Below are positions 53,830-64,000 of a stretch of DNA of 64,000 nt, one piece after another. Below the pieces are notes generated by a model. That model was given only the letters and a program-made list of their open reading frames with translations, made no database searches and was not told the origin of the DNA. Source of the DNA: Pseudo-nitzschia pungens. Lineage: Eukaryota > Bacillariophyta > Bacillariophyceae > Bacillariales > Bacillariaceae. Numbering within the stretch: position 1 is the stretch's first letter; every line of letters starts with the position of its first letter. The position numbers and the translations under genes were made by a program. The stretch covers positions 4,464,001 through 4,528,000 of the forward strand of contig CM074764.1 in the NCBI GenBank assembly GCA_037355855.1. The letters are read 5' to 3'.

Positions 53830-54220
53830 AACAAATTTGTACCCTCCTGGTAGCAATGCAAACCCGTAGCTCCTAAGATTGAGCATGTGACTTGGTTCTA
53901 AGTAATACATGGAAATGAAACTTTTAATGAGCTTATTTGAAAAAGTACTCCAATGGAAAAATTGAGGGGGAAGAAGAGAGAACTACTACATTTGTAGCTG
54001 GGTGAGGTTCAAGAATGATACTTTTGTTCCCGGGTAGGTACAAATGTAACCCCATGGCTCCTAAGATCAAGCATATGACTTGGCTCTAAGTAGTAGAGAT
54101 AAATGGGACTTTTAGTTCATTTGAAAAGGTGCTCCAACAGAAAAATGACGGGAAGGAGAGAAGGACTTTTGTAGCCAGGTGGGGTATAAGAATGATACTT
54201 TTGTCCCCACCAGGGTACAA
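53830..54220. repeat. Imperfect tandem duplication, about 190 bp
   Basis: GCTCCTAAGATTGAGCATGT near 53,869 recurs as GCTCCTAAGATCAAGCATAT near 54,057. The following bases (CTTGGTTCTAAGTA versus CTTGGCTCTAAGTA, then AATGATACTTTTGT in both) stay alignable with several substitutions and small indels. Confidence 0.65.
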
Positions 54221-54419
54221 AATGTAGTCAGGAGAGGGGTGGATATACCATCTCCCTAGATTGTAGCTGACAGTGCTTGTAGTTTGGACAGGGGTGGATA
54301 CAACATTTAGCACCAAGGAAGGATCAAACAGGTAGACCTTCCCCATGGTCTGCAACAGTGATGCCACACACAACATCGGCAGCAGCAACAGCAGCAAGAA
54401 CTGAGAAGCGCCACTGCTA

Positions 54420-55060
54420 ACAATGAAACAGGCAAAACAGCCTCTGGTGGTTGCAATTGTTAGAAGTTACAGGTTTGTTAAATCCCATGGTCAAAAGCAA
54501 AAACAAGGAGAAAAAAGACCAGTTGTGAGCAATTCCTGAAAAAGACCAGTTGTGAGCAATTCCTGAGAAGCGCCAACACAACCAACAACAAGAACCAATG
54601 GGCAAGGGCAACAATGATGCCATAGACAGCAGCAGTATCAGCAACAACAAATTGCAGCAGCAATGACAAGAATGTACCAGCAGACCTCTTCCCCATGGTC
54701 AAAAGCAAAAAGAAGCAGTGCACGAGTGATTCTGGACAAGCCCCACCACCAACAATAAAACAGACAGACAGCAAAAAAGCAACAGCAAAATACAAATTGT
54801 TGCCTCAAAACTTACAGATTTGATGAATCCTATGATCAAAAGCAAAACAAAGAAGAAAAAAGACTGGTTGTGAGCAATTCCTGCAAAGGGCCAACACCAA
54901 CAAAAATAACAAGAGGGTAGTGGAATCAACAATGCCACATGCAACAGCAGCAGCAGCAGCAGCAGCAGCAACAATGACAAACAGCAACAGTAATGGCAAT
55001 AATGTACCAAGGACCTCTTCCCCATGTTCAAAAGCAAAAAGAAGCAGAGCATGGTTCAAT
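54420..55060. repeat. Two imperfect copies of an about 335-bp unit
   Basis: GGTCAAAAGCAAAAACAAGG with GTTGTGAGCAATTCCTG near 54,490-54,560 recurs near 54,832-54,885. CTTCCCCATGGTCAAAAGCA near 54,687 recurs as CTTCCCCATGTTCAAAAGCA near 55,017. Within the first copy, AAAGACCAGTTGTGAGCAAT is itself duplicated 26 bp apart. The function is unknown. Confidence 0.6.
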
Positions 55061-55249
55061 ACAAAAGTGGTGTTTGAAAATTACAAGTTTGGAAATTATG
55101 AGGATTATTGAGCTAGTCCACCATCATAATACCATGTTATCATGTAGGACTCAGTAATAATCTTACAGAGAATAGTCCCGTCAACAGAGAGGGAGACCAT
55201 GTCAGTCCCACCACCAGTTGGTTGTGTCTTTGCTCATACACGACTGATA

Positions 55250-55400
55250 AACAGAGCTCTGTGTACTGTTCAACTAGTACAGAGTCCCATAACAACAAAA
55301 AAGTACACATGTATCTTGTGTGCCACCAAGCTCTGTGTACTGTTCAACTACAGAATCCCACAATAAAAAACAAAAAAAGTACAGATGTAAAATGATATCC
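55250..55400. repeat. Tandem duplication of about 77 bp
   Basis: AGCTCTGTGTACTGTTCAAC appears at about 55,254 and again at about 55,331, followed in both by an AGAGTCCCA/AGAATCCCA-like stretch, A-runs and AAAGTACA. Confidence 0.65.
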
Positions 55401-56391
55401 AAGTTTTTGGGTACTGTACCAAAAAACAGTACAGCATACGCTGCTTGCATCAAAGAGACACCCTCCAGCTGCAACAAACAGCAAGGGACATTAGCTGACA
55501 AGTACCACCTCTCCATCGTGCTCTCCCTTACTACTACTGGTACTACTACTAGTAGTAGGACCATGCTGGGATTACATAACAAGATACTGACCTCTCTTCC
55601 TTTTCCTCCTCCTCGTGGTACCAACATCAGATGTATCATCCCAAGCTCTCGAATTTCTATAGTAACAACGAATCAGTAGATCTCTCATAGAGCTTTCGAT
55701 TGCGCCAGCCTTCATATGCTAACTCCTATCGCTGGTTGTCGAGTTATGGTCCTCGGAAGTTTCACTTTTGTTTTCAGTAAAGTCCTACAAGGTCTGCACG
55801 TCGCACGCACCACTGTTAAGAGCGGAAGGCATTTGGCGTGGAATTTAATGTGGACCTTCTGATTCCGAAGTAACTTAGCCGTAATTAACCTTACTTGTGC
55901 TACGTATTTCGATTCACGACTCACGACCAACAACGACCTTATGATGTGCACTCGAATAAGCCCCAATTCCGAAAATGCTTTCAACACTCTTTTTTGGTGC
56001 ACCAAAAAATAATCAAAACAAAAAATAATAGAACTGAAAAATAATAATAAGAAGAAAAGAATACAAGACTAAGAGATCAAATTTGGACCTCTCTGTCCCA
56101 CTATTCTCGTTCTCAATCAATATTATTCATGAAGGTTTCTCAGTTTGAAATTCCCATTTCACAACTTTTTTAAGAATGTTCTGATTGATTCATTCATTCC
56201 AGCGTCAGATAGAAATAACGTTTGACATGGGCGAAAACCTTCGAATGCAAATGCATACATAAATAATAATAATAGGAGAGCCATCAAAACGAAGCTCTTA
56301 AAACTAAAAATTTACGCAACCACCGTCCCAGAGAAAGTTCCCAAAAGAGAAAAGCAATCTCACTGCTCCAAGAGAAGGCGCAGTGGAAAAA

Positions 56392-57156
56392 ATGAACAAC
56401 ACGAAAGCGGATCGAAAGTCGGTGGTAGCAGATTCAAAGCAGATGTCTTGCATCGATTCATCCTCAGGAATAGTCAATCAGAAAGGATTCAACGTGACCA
56501 ACATTGAGAAGGCGACTTCAACGAAACGAAACGACAAGAAAAAGAAGAAAGAGAAAAAGAAAAAGAACGACAACAATTCGTCCTCCAAATCAACTTTATC
56601 GACATCTCACTGCACTCCAGAATCAGCATCTTCACCGAAAAAGGACAGGAAGAAAAGGAAGCATAAAAAAAAGAAAATAGGCAAGAAAGAGACAGCTACT
56701 ATAACAAATGCCACGAAAGCTGTCCCAAACGATCGACCCAGCCCCGTGACAAAGCCGGAAACAATAGCTGAATTTGTTGTGAACTCATCACATCATTACG
56801 ACAAAAAGAATGCTGTGGTTGAATGGATTACTGCTAACCCGTCTTCAGCTTCGATTTTGACCCCTGCCGATGTAGGCTCAGCAATTTCAAAGATTTCGTT
56901 TGCTCTGGAACACCCAGAAATCGCTAAGCTCCTAGCGGAAGGCATTCATCGACATGGCGGTTCGGTCACCACGGCACACATTCTGGCGGCGATGAAGGAA
57001 TCACCCATTCAGGATGCACTCGTCGCCGAAGCAATGATCCCGTATGTGGTGGATCCGCAAAACAAGGAGAAGGTGCTGGACGCTCTTCACATGTCATTCA
57101 GCGCGGACGAAGTCGCAAAATGTTTTGCTGCTCGGGAAACTGCTTGTGGATTGTGA
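56392..57156 (+). CDS. Unknown lysine-rich protein with helical C-terminal domain
   Basis: This is 254 residues from the ATG at 56,392. I do not recognise the family. The N-terminal 110 residues are Lys/Ser/Asn-rich, with two basic runs (RNDKKKKKEKKKKND and KKDRKKRKHKKKKIGKKE) that could act as nuclear or nucleolar signals. Residues about 120-254 look like a compact alpha-helical domain (TIAEFVVNSSHHYDKKNAVV, ISFALEHPEIAKLLAEGI, HILAAMKESPIQDALVAEAM, VLDALHMSFSADEVAKCFA) with no clear homologue. The change in composition between the halves and the ordinary codon use argue for a real gene. There are no introns, and the stop is at 57,154-57,156. A ribosomal-biogenesis or chromatin role would be a guess. 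Confidence 0.65.
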   Translation: MNNTKADRKSVVADSKQMSCIDSSSGIVNQKGFNVTNIEKATSTKRNDKKKKKEKKKKNDNNSSSKSTLSTSHCTPESASSPKKDRKKRKHKKKKIGKKETATITNATKAVPNDRPSPVTKPETIAEFVVNSSHHYDKKNAVVEWITANPSSASILTPADVGSAISKISFALEHPEIAKLLAEGIHRHGGSVTTAHILAAMKESPIQDALVAEAMIPYVVDPQNKEKVLDALHMSFSADEVAKCFAARETACGL

Positions 57157-58188
57157 ATCGCTATTACGGTACATTATTATTCATGCTGACGTTTGTTGCA
57201 TAAGCGGAGAAGAGTCACACAAGCTTTTGTCATCCAATAGTCTCTTCGCTTGGTACTTTTTCGAATGAAAACAGTGGATACGTTGACACAGCACAGAAAA
57301 CAGGAGAAATTGCTGCCATCCTGATCTAAGCAAAGGATCCGAAGCTTTCTCCAGATAAATAATATCCTAGATCTATGTTATTTGTTTTATGCGGAATATC
57401 TCGTATGATTTTTCGTTCAACACCATAGGATGACTATTTGCGATGGCTGTCTTGACCTGACAACTCTGGAGCTATTCGATTGGCTATAGTTAAAGAGGAG
57501 TTTGGAGGAGCATACTCGAGTGTCACCCACCCCATCCCTGTAAACCGCAAACTGTCCATAAGAGAAAATTGCTTTCAATATGCTATTCAGCGATTTATCG
57601 GAAGGTTAGATTAGAGACCATTTCGAAATCTTTAACGAGATCAGATCCCGAGCAGACCTATGCGTGTACATGTGCATGTGAGTTCATGAATTGGAATGTC
57701 TTCACCTTCCAAGAGGAATTCCCCAGTTCACCACTAAGAATGAATTTTTACACCGCCAGTGTTCTCTCAGACGTTCAAGTTCTTGGGGTCGGCTGCGAAC
57801 AATTCAAAAATTTGAAAAATTGTCCCATGCATGAATGAAACCACAATTTTTTCCAGAAGAGAAGAAAGGATTCCGGTGTAAATCCAATTATGTTTCTCCC
57901 CAAAAAAGGTTTGAGATCATCAGAATGAATACCTGTGTTGAATTGCAATGGAGATTTCATGAGATTTGCTTCCTGAGGATGCCACAAAGTGTAAAAATCG
58001 GTGCTACTCACAACGTGGATCGATGGCATAGCATCGTGACTGTTATATTTCTTTTTTTTGTAAAATGACAAGGTAGACCATTGCATTGACTTCAAACACT
58101 TGTGGAGTACATCGATAAGTCCTGTAGAGGAAAAGATTGAAATATTGTATTTCCAGCTGAAGGATGAAGGTAATCTCTCTGGTATTTC
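57157..58188. other. Intergenic region without a supported gene
   Basis: This is the convergent flank of the lysine-rich gene (+) and the putative plastid gene (-). Short open frames show no motifs, and no repeats were noticed. Confidence 0.45.
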
Positions 58189-60519
58189 TCAGGATAAAAA
58201 TTCCATTACTGACAAGTTCTCAATAAGCTTTCCACCCCATTGGTCAGCGGAAACGGGTCGATCAGGATCACAGTTGCACTCAATTCGGGCCATGAAGTCT
58301 TGCAGATGCAAAAGAGCGTCTTTCCACCCCTGTCGTGAGACAGATTGCTCTGAAAATGTTCCCGCGGGACGAACTAGATCGCAGCATCGACCCAAGGATA
58401 GAAGAGCACATTCCAGATGGATTTCAATGCTACTAATTGTGGTAGAAGATTCAGAAGTTTGTTTTTTCAATTGTGCTTTGAGTGTTGGGGGAATCAACAT
58501 GGTGGCTATTTGTCGCTCCCTATTGTCTCGGTAAGCTTCATTCATTTGTTCGAGAAGTGTAGCCAAGGACCGGCGCGTAGCGACCAAGGAACGGTAATTG
58601 TCGCGCTGGAAAAATTCAGACTGCAAGCACAACGGTTAGATAACATGACAAAGAAATGACAAAGAAGATGTCCCTTTGAGAAAAGAATAACGTTGCGAGC
58701 TCGATTTCGCACTGAACCTAAACTAAATCCACTTGAGAATACAATATATCTCTTCTCGAAACGAACTTACGTTTTCTGCCACTCCCTTCAAATTGACAAG
58801 AAGGGGTACCAGCGACTGTGACATCAGGTAACACTTCCCCAAGAATGCCTCCTTCATGTTCTCCTTGTTAGAGGATACAACGTATGGATAGATAGAGTAG
58901 TGATAGGACCATGATGTTCGAATAATGCCTCTTCGATAATGTTCACTATTCGCCGCATGTTCGAGGTCGTGAACAAGCCTGGCCAAGGGTGATTGCCGCG
59001 GTGATCGTATGTGGATGTCGTTCAAATTGCACAAATCATACTCCGTGCTAAATAGTTTCCAGTGAATGTGAATCTTCTTTCGAGGTTCTTGTCGTGTCAT
59101 TCCATACTCGTCCATGTCCGACTCGTAGTCCTGTGATTCCTCTAGCCATTTCTCGAGATACTTCTTGTCCAACAGTTTTTTCACGATGGGTGCTAGTGAA
59201 CCTGGAGACCAAGAAGATGGGAATGAAGTAGAATAAGTGTGCTGGTTTGAAAAAGTATTACGATACCCATCGTCGAGGTCGTCACTGTCGTATTGTTGAG
59301 GAATGATTCTCGAATTCACTGTAGATGACGAATTGGGTATTGGACAAAGGTTGGTATTTTTCAGTGATATGCCATTGGCAACACAAAGCTGCCGGAAAAA
59401 TTCAACTCCAACCGAAGTAACCAAGTCGGAATTTGAAACACTCTGTACATCTGTGGTTATAGTAGAAGCACCGTTGGCAGGAGCAGGGCTGCAGAAGCAA
59501 ATGAGACTTGGTTTATATCCCTCGAACTTCATGGCCTTTGCAAGTGAGACTAATCGGACAGCATATTCGATTGTCAACAGGCCTTCGCAAAGTGGTCTTG
59601 CAAATACAATTGCTACGTCGTTGTGGATTAAATTCTTCTGTTTCTTCTTACGTAACTTTGAAGAGGAAGACGACGAAGAACCCGATGATGATGATATGAT
59701 TGATTTCTTTGAGTTCGTGCGATCGTTCTTGAGGTCCTGGTTGTTATTGTGCTCCAACAGGACACGTATCGAATCTGTTTCTCGAGAAGGTTTGTATCCA
59801 TCGGGGTGGCGAAGAAGTTCTTCGTCGATAACTTTGTTCAAGTTGGCAATTGAAGATAAGTGTTGATACTGATTTGTTTCTTTAAATGAATTTTCGTCCT
59901 CGTCAAACATATCATTGTAGTCAGGGTCGTAGTTGTCGTCATCGTCGAAGTACAATTCATCATCTACGTTATCGTAATTTTTCTTTCTTCTTCTGCTTGC
60001 CCCTCTATTTATTCCGTTCGAATTAGATTTCTTCGTCTTTTCTTTTTTCTTCGCCGCTGCGGCTTCTTTTGCAGCCTTGGCAAGCCTCGACACAACATTG
60101 TTCCCGATTGGCTTCAATTTTCTTGATATTTGTTTCTTCTTTCTTTCGGCACCATCATCATCACTGTGGCTATGTTGCTGTTGATGCTGTTGTTTTCTTA
60201 GCTGCTGCTGCCGATCTTTCTTGGAACTAGTCGGCAATGCTGGTTGTTGTAGGTCATCTTTCAAGTCGCTCGAAGAAATTGCCATGTACCGAACGCTCAC
60301 GGATGACCTAATCGCAGTGTTTCTGGTAGAACATGCAGCAGGAGAAACCTGATAACATCGAAGAGAGAAACATCTGGAATACGTGAAGGCGTATGCCCCT
60401 TGTAACCCGAGAGAACCAAGACGTGGCATCCATTTGAAAGGCGACAAGAGGGACACACAGACGAGTGCAAGGACCCGACTCCGCCGACTCATCATCGCTA
60501 CTATCATATCGAGTGACAT
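58189..60519 (-). CDS. Unknown, putatively plastid-targeted protein, 2 exons
   Basis: Exons are inferred at 60,519-58,771 and 58,620-58,189, giving 726 residues; the intron has donor GTAAGT and acceptor TTGCAG, and the frame is kept (GVAEN joined to SEFFQRDNYRSL). The N-terminus has a hydrophobic stretch (VLALVCVSLLSPF) and then GAYA|FTYSRCFSLR. An aromatic residue after the cleavage Ala followed by a basic Ser-rich transit region resembles the diatom ASAFAP-type bipartite plastid signal. Residues about 85-270 are charged and disordered (poly-Gln, Lys, Asp, Ser). The conserved-looking part includes DVAIVFARPLCEGLLTIEYA, KFEGYKPSLICFCSPAPANG, HWKLFSTEYDLCNLNDIHIR-SPRQSPLARL and a helical C-terminus. 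No family was recognised. Plastid targeting is inferred from motif only. Confidence 0.65.
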
Positions 60520-61639
60520 GAAGCATGAGATAGTGAGGGCAAAACTGCTGGTTGTCCCCGACGCTTGTAGGGATACTTTTTCACAAGGTCCACTGATTCA
60601 ATTTGGATTGAACATGTGCAGTGTTTTGTTGATTTACGGACTACCAAACTGATTTTGGATGATGATTGGGTAAAACATTCTTCTTGTTTTGATGATTGAG
60701 ATGATGGCTAACTGTGATGTGTGATAAAAAGGGTTGCATGACGCAATATTTTTGGTGCGTAGATTTTCAGCTGGGTTTCATGGATGCTTCTCTGAAGCCG
60801 GATTCGTCATCACTGTCTCTCCATCATCCTAGTTCACATGTTTTATGTTTTGATGCAAATAGGAGTGCAATGAAACTAGCCAGTAACCTTACCTTCACTA
60901 AAATCTAACTTATCAAAATCAATAAAATATCTATGTGATGTTTGATGCAATGAGATTGATTTGAATGCATTGCATGAATCTGGGAGAGCTGGCAGTAGAA
61001 ATGGAAAACAAAGTAGACAGCACCAGAGAATCACAAAAGAATAAAAAAAAGTGGAATATGTTTTTTGGAATCACAAGGCGTGAAATATTTACTTAGTTCT
61101 CAAGAGTTGGAAGTTTGATCTGGTCAAATTTGTTGATTTTACATGCATTCATGGATTCCTAGAGTGCTCACTCATTGGTATTTGGGCATCAGCAGCACCA
61201 GTTGCTCTGCCATAAACATACTGTTCCAGTAATCAACAGATCCATTCTAATCTACCTCTATGTCATACCTTGTGCTTATTTTCACCTTTTCAATTTTTAA
61301 AAATAATGAAAGCCAATATGTTTGTGATTATTGCAAGCTTTGTCATACATGTCAATGTTGGATCTCGTTCTATTATTATGAAGTACGAAGTATGGGAGCA
61401 GTAGAAAATACACTTTTTCATGCAAATTGTGCTGCATGGTGAGTCAAAATTAGTAAAATTGGAAATGACATTTACAGGGGAAACTCTTAATCTTTGTTTT
61501 CAACCAAATTTTATGTCAACAATTACAACCTTAAATGTTGTGTAAGAAAACATCAACATAAAACCTTCAGGTTGTGGTAAATAACCTAACAAAATATTTT
61601 TTGTTTTAATAGTACATGTTTATGACTACTACTTATAAT

Positions 61640-61775
61640 AGTGTGCAACCTCAACCTCAAGGTTGTGTTAAATAAGCTCAACCTACAACCTCAACCTAAA
61701 GTTGCCCTCATTCAACCTACAACCTCAACCCAAGGTTGCCCATACTCAACATACAACCTCAACCTAAATGTTTTT
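61640..61775. repeat. 34-bp CAACCT-rich tandem repeat
   Basis: Three successive imperfect copies begin CAACCTACAACCTCAACC or a close variant, each followed by a (A)AGTTGCCC-like segment. Shorter CAACCTCAACC fragments precede them. Confidence 0.7.
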
Positions 61776-61899
61776 TTAAAGTTCAACAAAATTTGTGAAA
61801 AATTCAACCTGGAGCCACACACCTCCCCAATGATGACGTCCCACTACCCCGTTGCACCATAGTGCCTTGACAGTGCAGAGGCCGTCCAGCCCGCATCCA

Positions 61900-62165
61900 C
61901 CCGCTGGCTACCCCAGCATGCTGGCTACCCCAGCTTCCCCAATCCTGCCAATCAACCACTTGCCCCCATCACATGCCCGCCTGCTGGCAACCGCAGCATA
62001 CTGCTTAACCCAGCTCTCCTGATCCTGTCGATCACCTACTGCTCACCCCAATATCCCGTCGCTGATAACCTGGGACTTCCTGCTGGCTACCCCAGCCCCC
62101 TGCTTAACCCAGCTCTCCCAATCCCGTTGATCACCCAGTATCCCCCACTTCCTTTGTCACCACCT
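61900..62165. repeat. Imperfect repeat of about 80-100 bp with CTGGCTACCCCAGC core
   Basis: CTGGCTACCCCAGC occurs at about 61,905, 61,920 and 62,083, with the variant CTGGCAACCGCAGC at 61,984. The last two are each followed by TGCTTAACCCAGCTCTCC and then GATCACC, giving a repeat of about 100 bp. Confidence 0.65.
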
Positions 62166-62832
62166 CCTTGCTGACCCTCCACCTGACCCTCCTGGAACCC
62201 CTGAAACCAGGGCTCCCACTCCCATTCCCCTGCCCCCACACAATGTACCGGAACAATGTACCGGAACAATTGCGCGTGCCAGTGCCCAATGAGCTCTCAC
62301 GGAAGAACGCCTGCCAGAGCCAAAGTATTTGAAATAAAGATTAGGATTGATTTTTGATTGAGTTATTATTATCTGAAGTTAAGGTATTTTAACTAGTGTT
62401 TGTTACGTGTAGTTAAAAACAAATATCCCTTAATCGGATCCTACGGCCACAGCCGTATTTCGACCCATATTTCAGGGGTTCAAAAGAAAGTCTTAACTCT
62501 CTCCAATATTTAATCTGATGTTATATTCTTATTCAGCATAAAATTTTGGTCTAGAAAACACTTTGTCAGGGGTCCCAACTCCCAATATTGGCTGCGCTAG
62601 GAGCAGCAGCAGCAGAGCGTTAATCACTATTTTGGCACCTGCCGTAAAAACTCGAATATTGATATCACCATGGGAATTAATTTAAACGAGGCACTTCCTG
62701 GCCACCAATTACAGATCCAAGGACACCATTCTCTCCGTCTACTCAAGGGCTACAATTCGAGCCATTTGCGGCTCAATTCGTCCATAAACTTTGGAGATAC
62801 GGACTGATTTTCTAATTTGGTATCGTTCCATC

Positions 62833-64000
62833 ATGTCCGAAAATGCCGTAAACATGGAGGATTGCTCCACAGAGAGCCCAGATGGTACTCAAGAGACCCA
62901 AGACAGCAGCGAAAGCCGTCCTGCTAATAGCCCAAGGCTCCAGGACCTCAGCAAGCTTGTGAAGAGAGCTCAAAAATTCCAGGATGGCTATGACAGTGAT
63001 GGGGCAAAAGGCCCCTTTTTTGATGCAATAATTGCTGAGGGAGATCAATACAAGGAAACAGGAGAAGACTACAATATTGGAGACGCCGAACCACCAAAGA
63101 GCGCAGCGGACGCAGCAGGAGGAGCGGAGGAAGCAGCAGTGGTGGAGGAGGCAACAGAAGTGGTGGTGGAAGAAAATATGGAAGAAGAAAAAAATATCGA
63201 TTTACAAACCAAAACAGTGACATGGATCAAGGAAGAGCTGAAGCTTCGATGCCAATCAACTGCTGGAAAGAAGAGCGATCTGGTCGACCGTTTGAAGAAG
63301 GCAATAGACCAGAAGATTTGTCGATTCAATACAGTGGAGGAAGCAAGAGCAAGCAACAAGAAGAAGCCACGGATCGGACGCCCCCCGACAGCAAAGAACA
63401 ACAACAACAACAAGAACTCGTCGGCGATGCGTCTGTTCCCTGATACTGTGTACTGGCGAGTCCTCCACCCAGACGCCATGGCGGTCACTGAACCAGCAAA
63501 TCCATCCTTTAGAATTGCAAGGGCTCCAACTGTGCCAGAAGTTGATGCAAGGGTTGCTCCCCCCCCAAAGAAGTACAACTATGCAGAGCTCTTTGATATT
63601 CCTGTGTTCAAGGGAGTTTGTACAACCTACGAGTTCGATCGCCGCGGCAAGTTGCGGAGGGACGCTGATGGCAAGCCACTCACTAACAGTGCTCCCAGGG
63701 AGGAAGGCTGCGTCGATCCAGGATTCAAGGAGAAGTACGGTCTATCTGCTGCTGAGTCGCTACCATGGGACTTTGCTGAGGTATTCCTTCCGCTAAGCAA
63801 CGATGCAAAGGACAGTAATCACTTCAGCTTTGAGAAAATTCGGCAGTGGACAAACCTCAAGGCGTCGCTTGCAGGAGCTGGAGAGCAGGTGTACCAGGAC
63901 TTCAAGCCATTTGAATTGACGGAGCTGCGCCGGTTCTTTGGACTTTATGTACTGCATGGACTTGCTCCTACGGCTCGTGTTGAATACAAGCTTCGCTCTA
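62833..64000 (+). CDS. SAP-domain piggyBac-like transposase, 5' part
   Basis: An ATG at 62,833 opens a frame that runs to the window edge without a stop (389 codons), so the protein is cut by the window. Residues about 125-160 form a SAP-like DNA-binding motif (VTWIKEELKLRCQSTAGKKS-DLVDRLKKAI). Then come a basic Lys/Asn-rich linker with an AT-hook-like RIGRPP and a region ending DFKPFELTELRRFFGLYVLH-GLAPTARVEYK. This matches the opening of the piggyBac DDE_Tnp_1_7 domain (start of the x-E-(I/L)-x-x-F-x-G-(I/L) helix). Catalytic aspartates would lie beyond 64,000. An acidic Ala/Glu/Val stretch (about 75-110) precedes the SAP motif. No frame damage is seen, so this copy may be intact. PiggyBac elements move by cut-and-paste at TTAA. 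Confidence 0.75.
   Translation, partial: MSENAVNMEDCSTESPDGTQETQDSSESRPANSPRLQDLSKLVKRAQKFQDGYDSDGAKGPFFDAIIAEGDQYKETGEDYNIGDAEPPKSAADAAGGAEEAAVVEEATEVVVEENMEEEKNIDLQTKTVTWIKEELKLRCQSTAGKKSDLVDRLKKAIDQKICRFNTVEEARASNKKKPRIGRPPTAKNNNNNKNSSAMRLFPDTVYWRVLHPDAMAVTEPANPSFRIARAPTVPEVDARVAPPPKKYNYAELFDIPVFKGVCTTYEFDRRGKLRRDADGKPLTNSAPREEGCVDPGFKEKYGLSAAESLPWDFAEVFLPLSNDAKDSNHFSFEKIRQWTNLKASLAGAGEQVYQDFKPFELTELRRFFGLYVLHGLAPTARVEYKLRS
62833..64000 (+). mobile_element. PiggyBac-like DNA transposon, left part
   Basis: This is inferred from the transposase gene only. The 5' end of the element should lie left of 62,833 at a TTAA. Candidates seen are the TTAA at 62,430 (followed by a hairpin) and others near 62,380, but no matching right end is in the window. 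Confidence 0.5.

Larger units (their letters stand above)
53059..56391. other. Long gene-free, repeat-rich region
   Basis: About 3.3 kb without a supported gene. It holds three sets of imperfect tandem repeats (listed separately), CAG/AAC-rich low-complexity DNA around 54,580-55,000, and a stretch near 55,690-56,000 with no visible features. Open frames here are low-complexity and lack family motifs. Confidence 0.5.
60520..62832. other. Gene-free region before the piggyBac-like gene
   Basis: About 2.3 kb without a supported gene. It carries two tandem repeat sets (61,640-61,775 and 61,900-62,165). It also has a perfect short hairpin TACGGC-CACA-GCCGTA at 62,442-62,457, near a TTAA at 62,430. 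Part of it may be the 5' end of the transposon whose gene begins at 62,833. Confidence 0.5.

Overview
The window comes from a eukaryotic nuclear genome, most plausibly a diatom (stramenopile alga). The evidence is short GT-AG introns with GTAAGT-like donors, nuclear genes such as a Pam18/Tim14 co-chaperone, a PheRS beta chain and a TELO2 homologue, and a presequence that looks like a heterokont bipartite plastid target (signal peptide then A|F). Crypton and SAP-piggyBac transposases and intergenic DNA full of TACCGGTA / ACTAGTA / TACGAGTA words fit the same source. The species cannot be fixed from the sequence alone. Several genes were rebuilt by joining exons by eye; those joins keep frame and restore family motifs.

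Layout. 1-18,246 is one giant repetitive gene on the minus strand, open at both ends: a 267-bp repeat block, a diverged block, then 58 almost identical 273-bp (91-residue) units running into an exactly 500-base gap (18,247-18,746). 19.0-26.3 kb holds a single-pass membrane protein (+), a VMA22/CCDC115-like V-ATPase assembly factor (-), the cytosolic phenylalanyl-tRNA synthetase beta chain (+) and a five-exon, probably myristoylated PP2C-fold protein that has lost metal-binding acids (-). 27.8-37.0 kb holds a secreted SNase-like protein (-), TELO2 (+) and a CSDE1/UNR-like multi-cold-shock-domain protein (-). 38.6-47.8 kb holds a four-exon prolyl 4-hydroxylase whose C-terminus looks like a VHL beta domain (-), Pam18/Tim14 (+), a YraQ/ArsP-family permease (-) and a VTT/TVP38-family membrane protein (-).

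48.6-53.1 kb is a mobile-element island: a Crypton-type tyrosine recombinase interrupted by one in-frame stop and bounded by inverted repeats, then a fragment resembling the tail of a pogo-like DDE transposase. 53.1-56.4 kb is gene-poor and repetitive. It is followed by a lysine-rich unknown protein (+), a two-exon putative plastid protein (-), another repetitive gene-free stretch, and the 5' part of a SAP-domain piggyBac-like transposase (+) that runs off the right edge.

Housekeeping genes are closely packed in divergent or convergent pairs and show no operon logic. The most unusual items are the giant homogenised repeat gene, the hydroxylase-VHL-like fusion, the PP2C pseudophosphatase and the near-intact Crypton.
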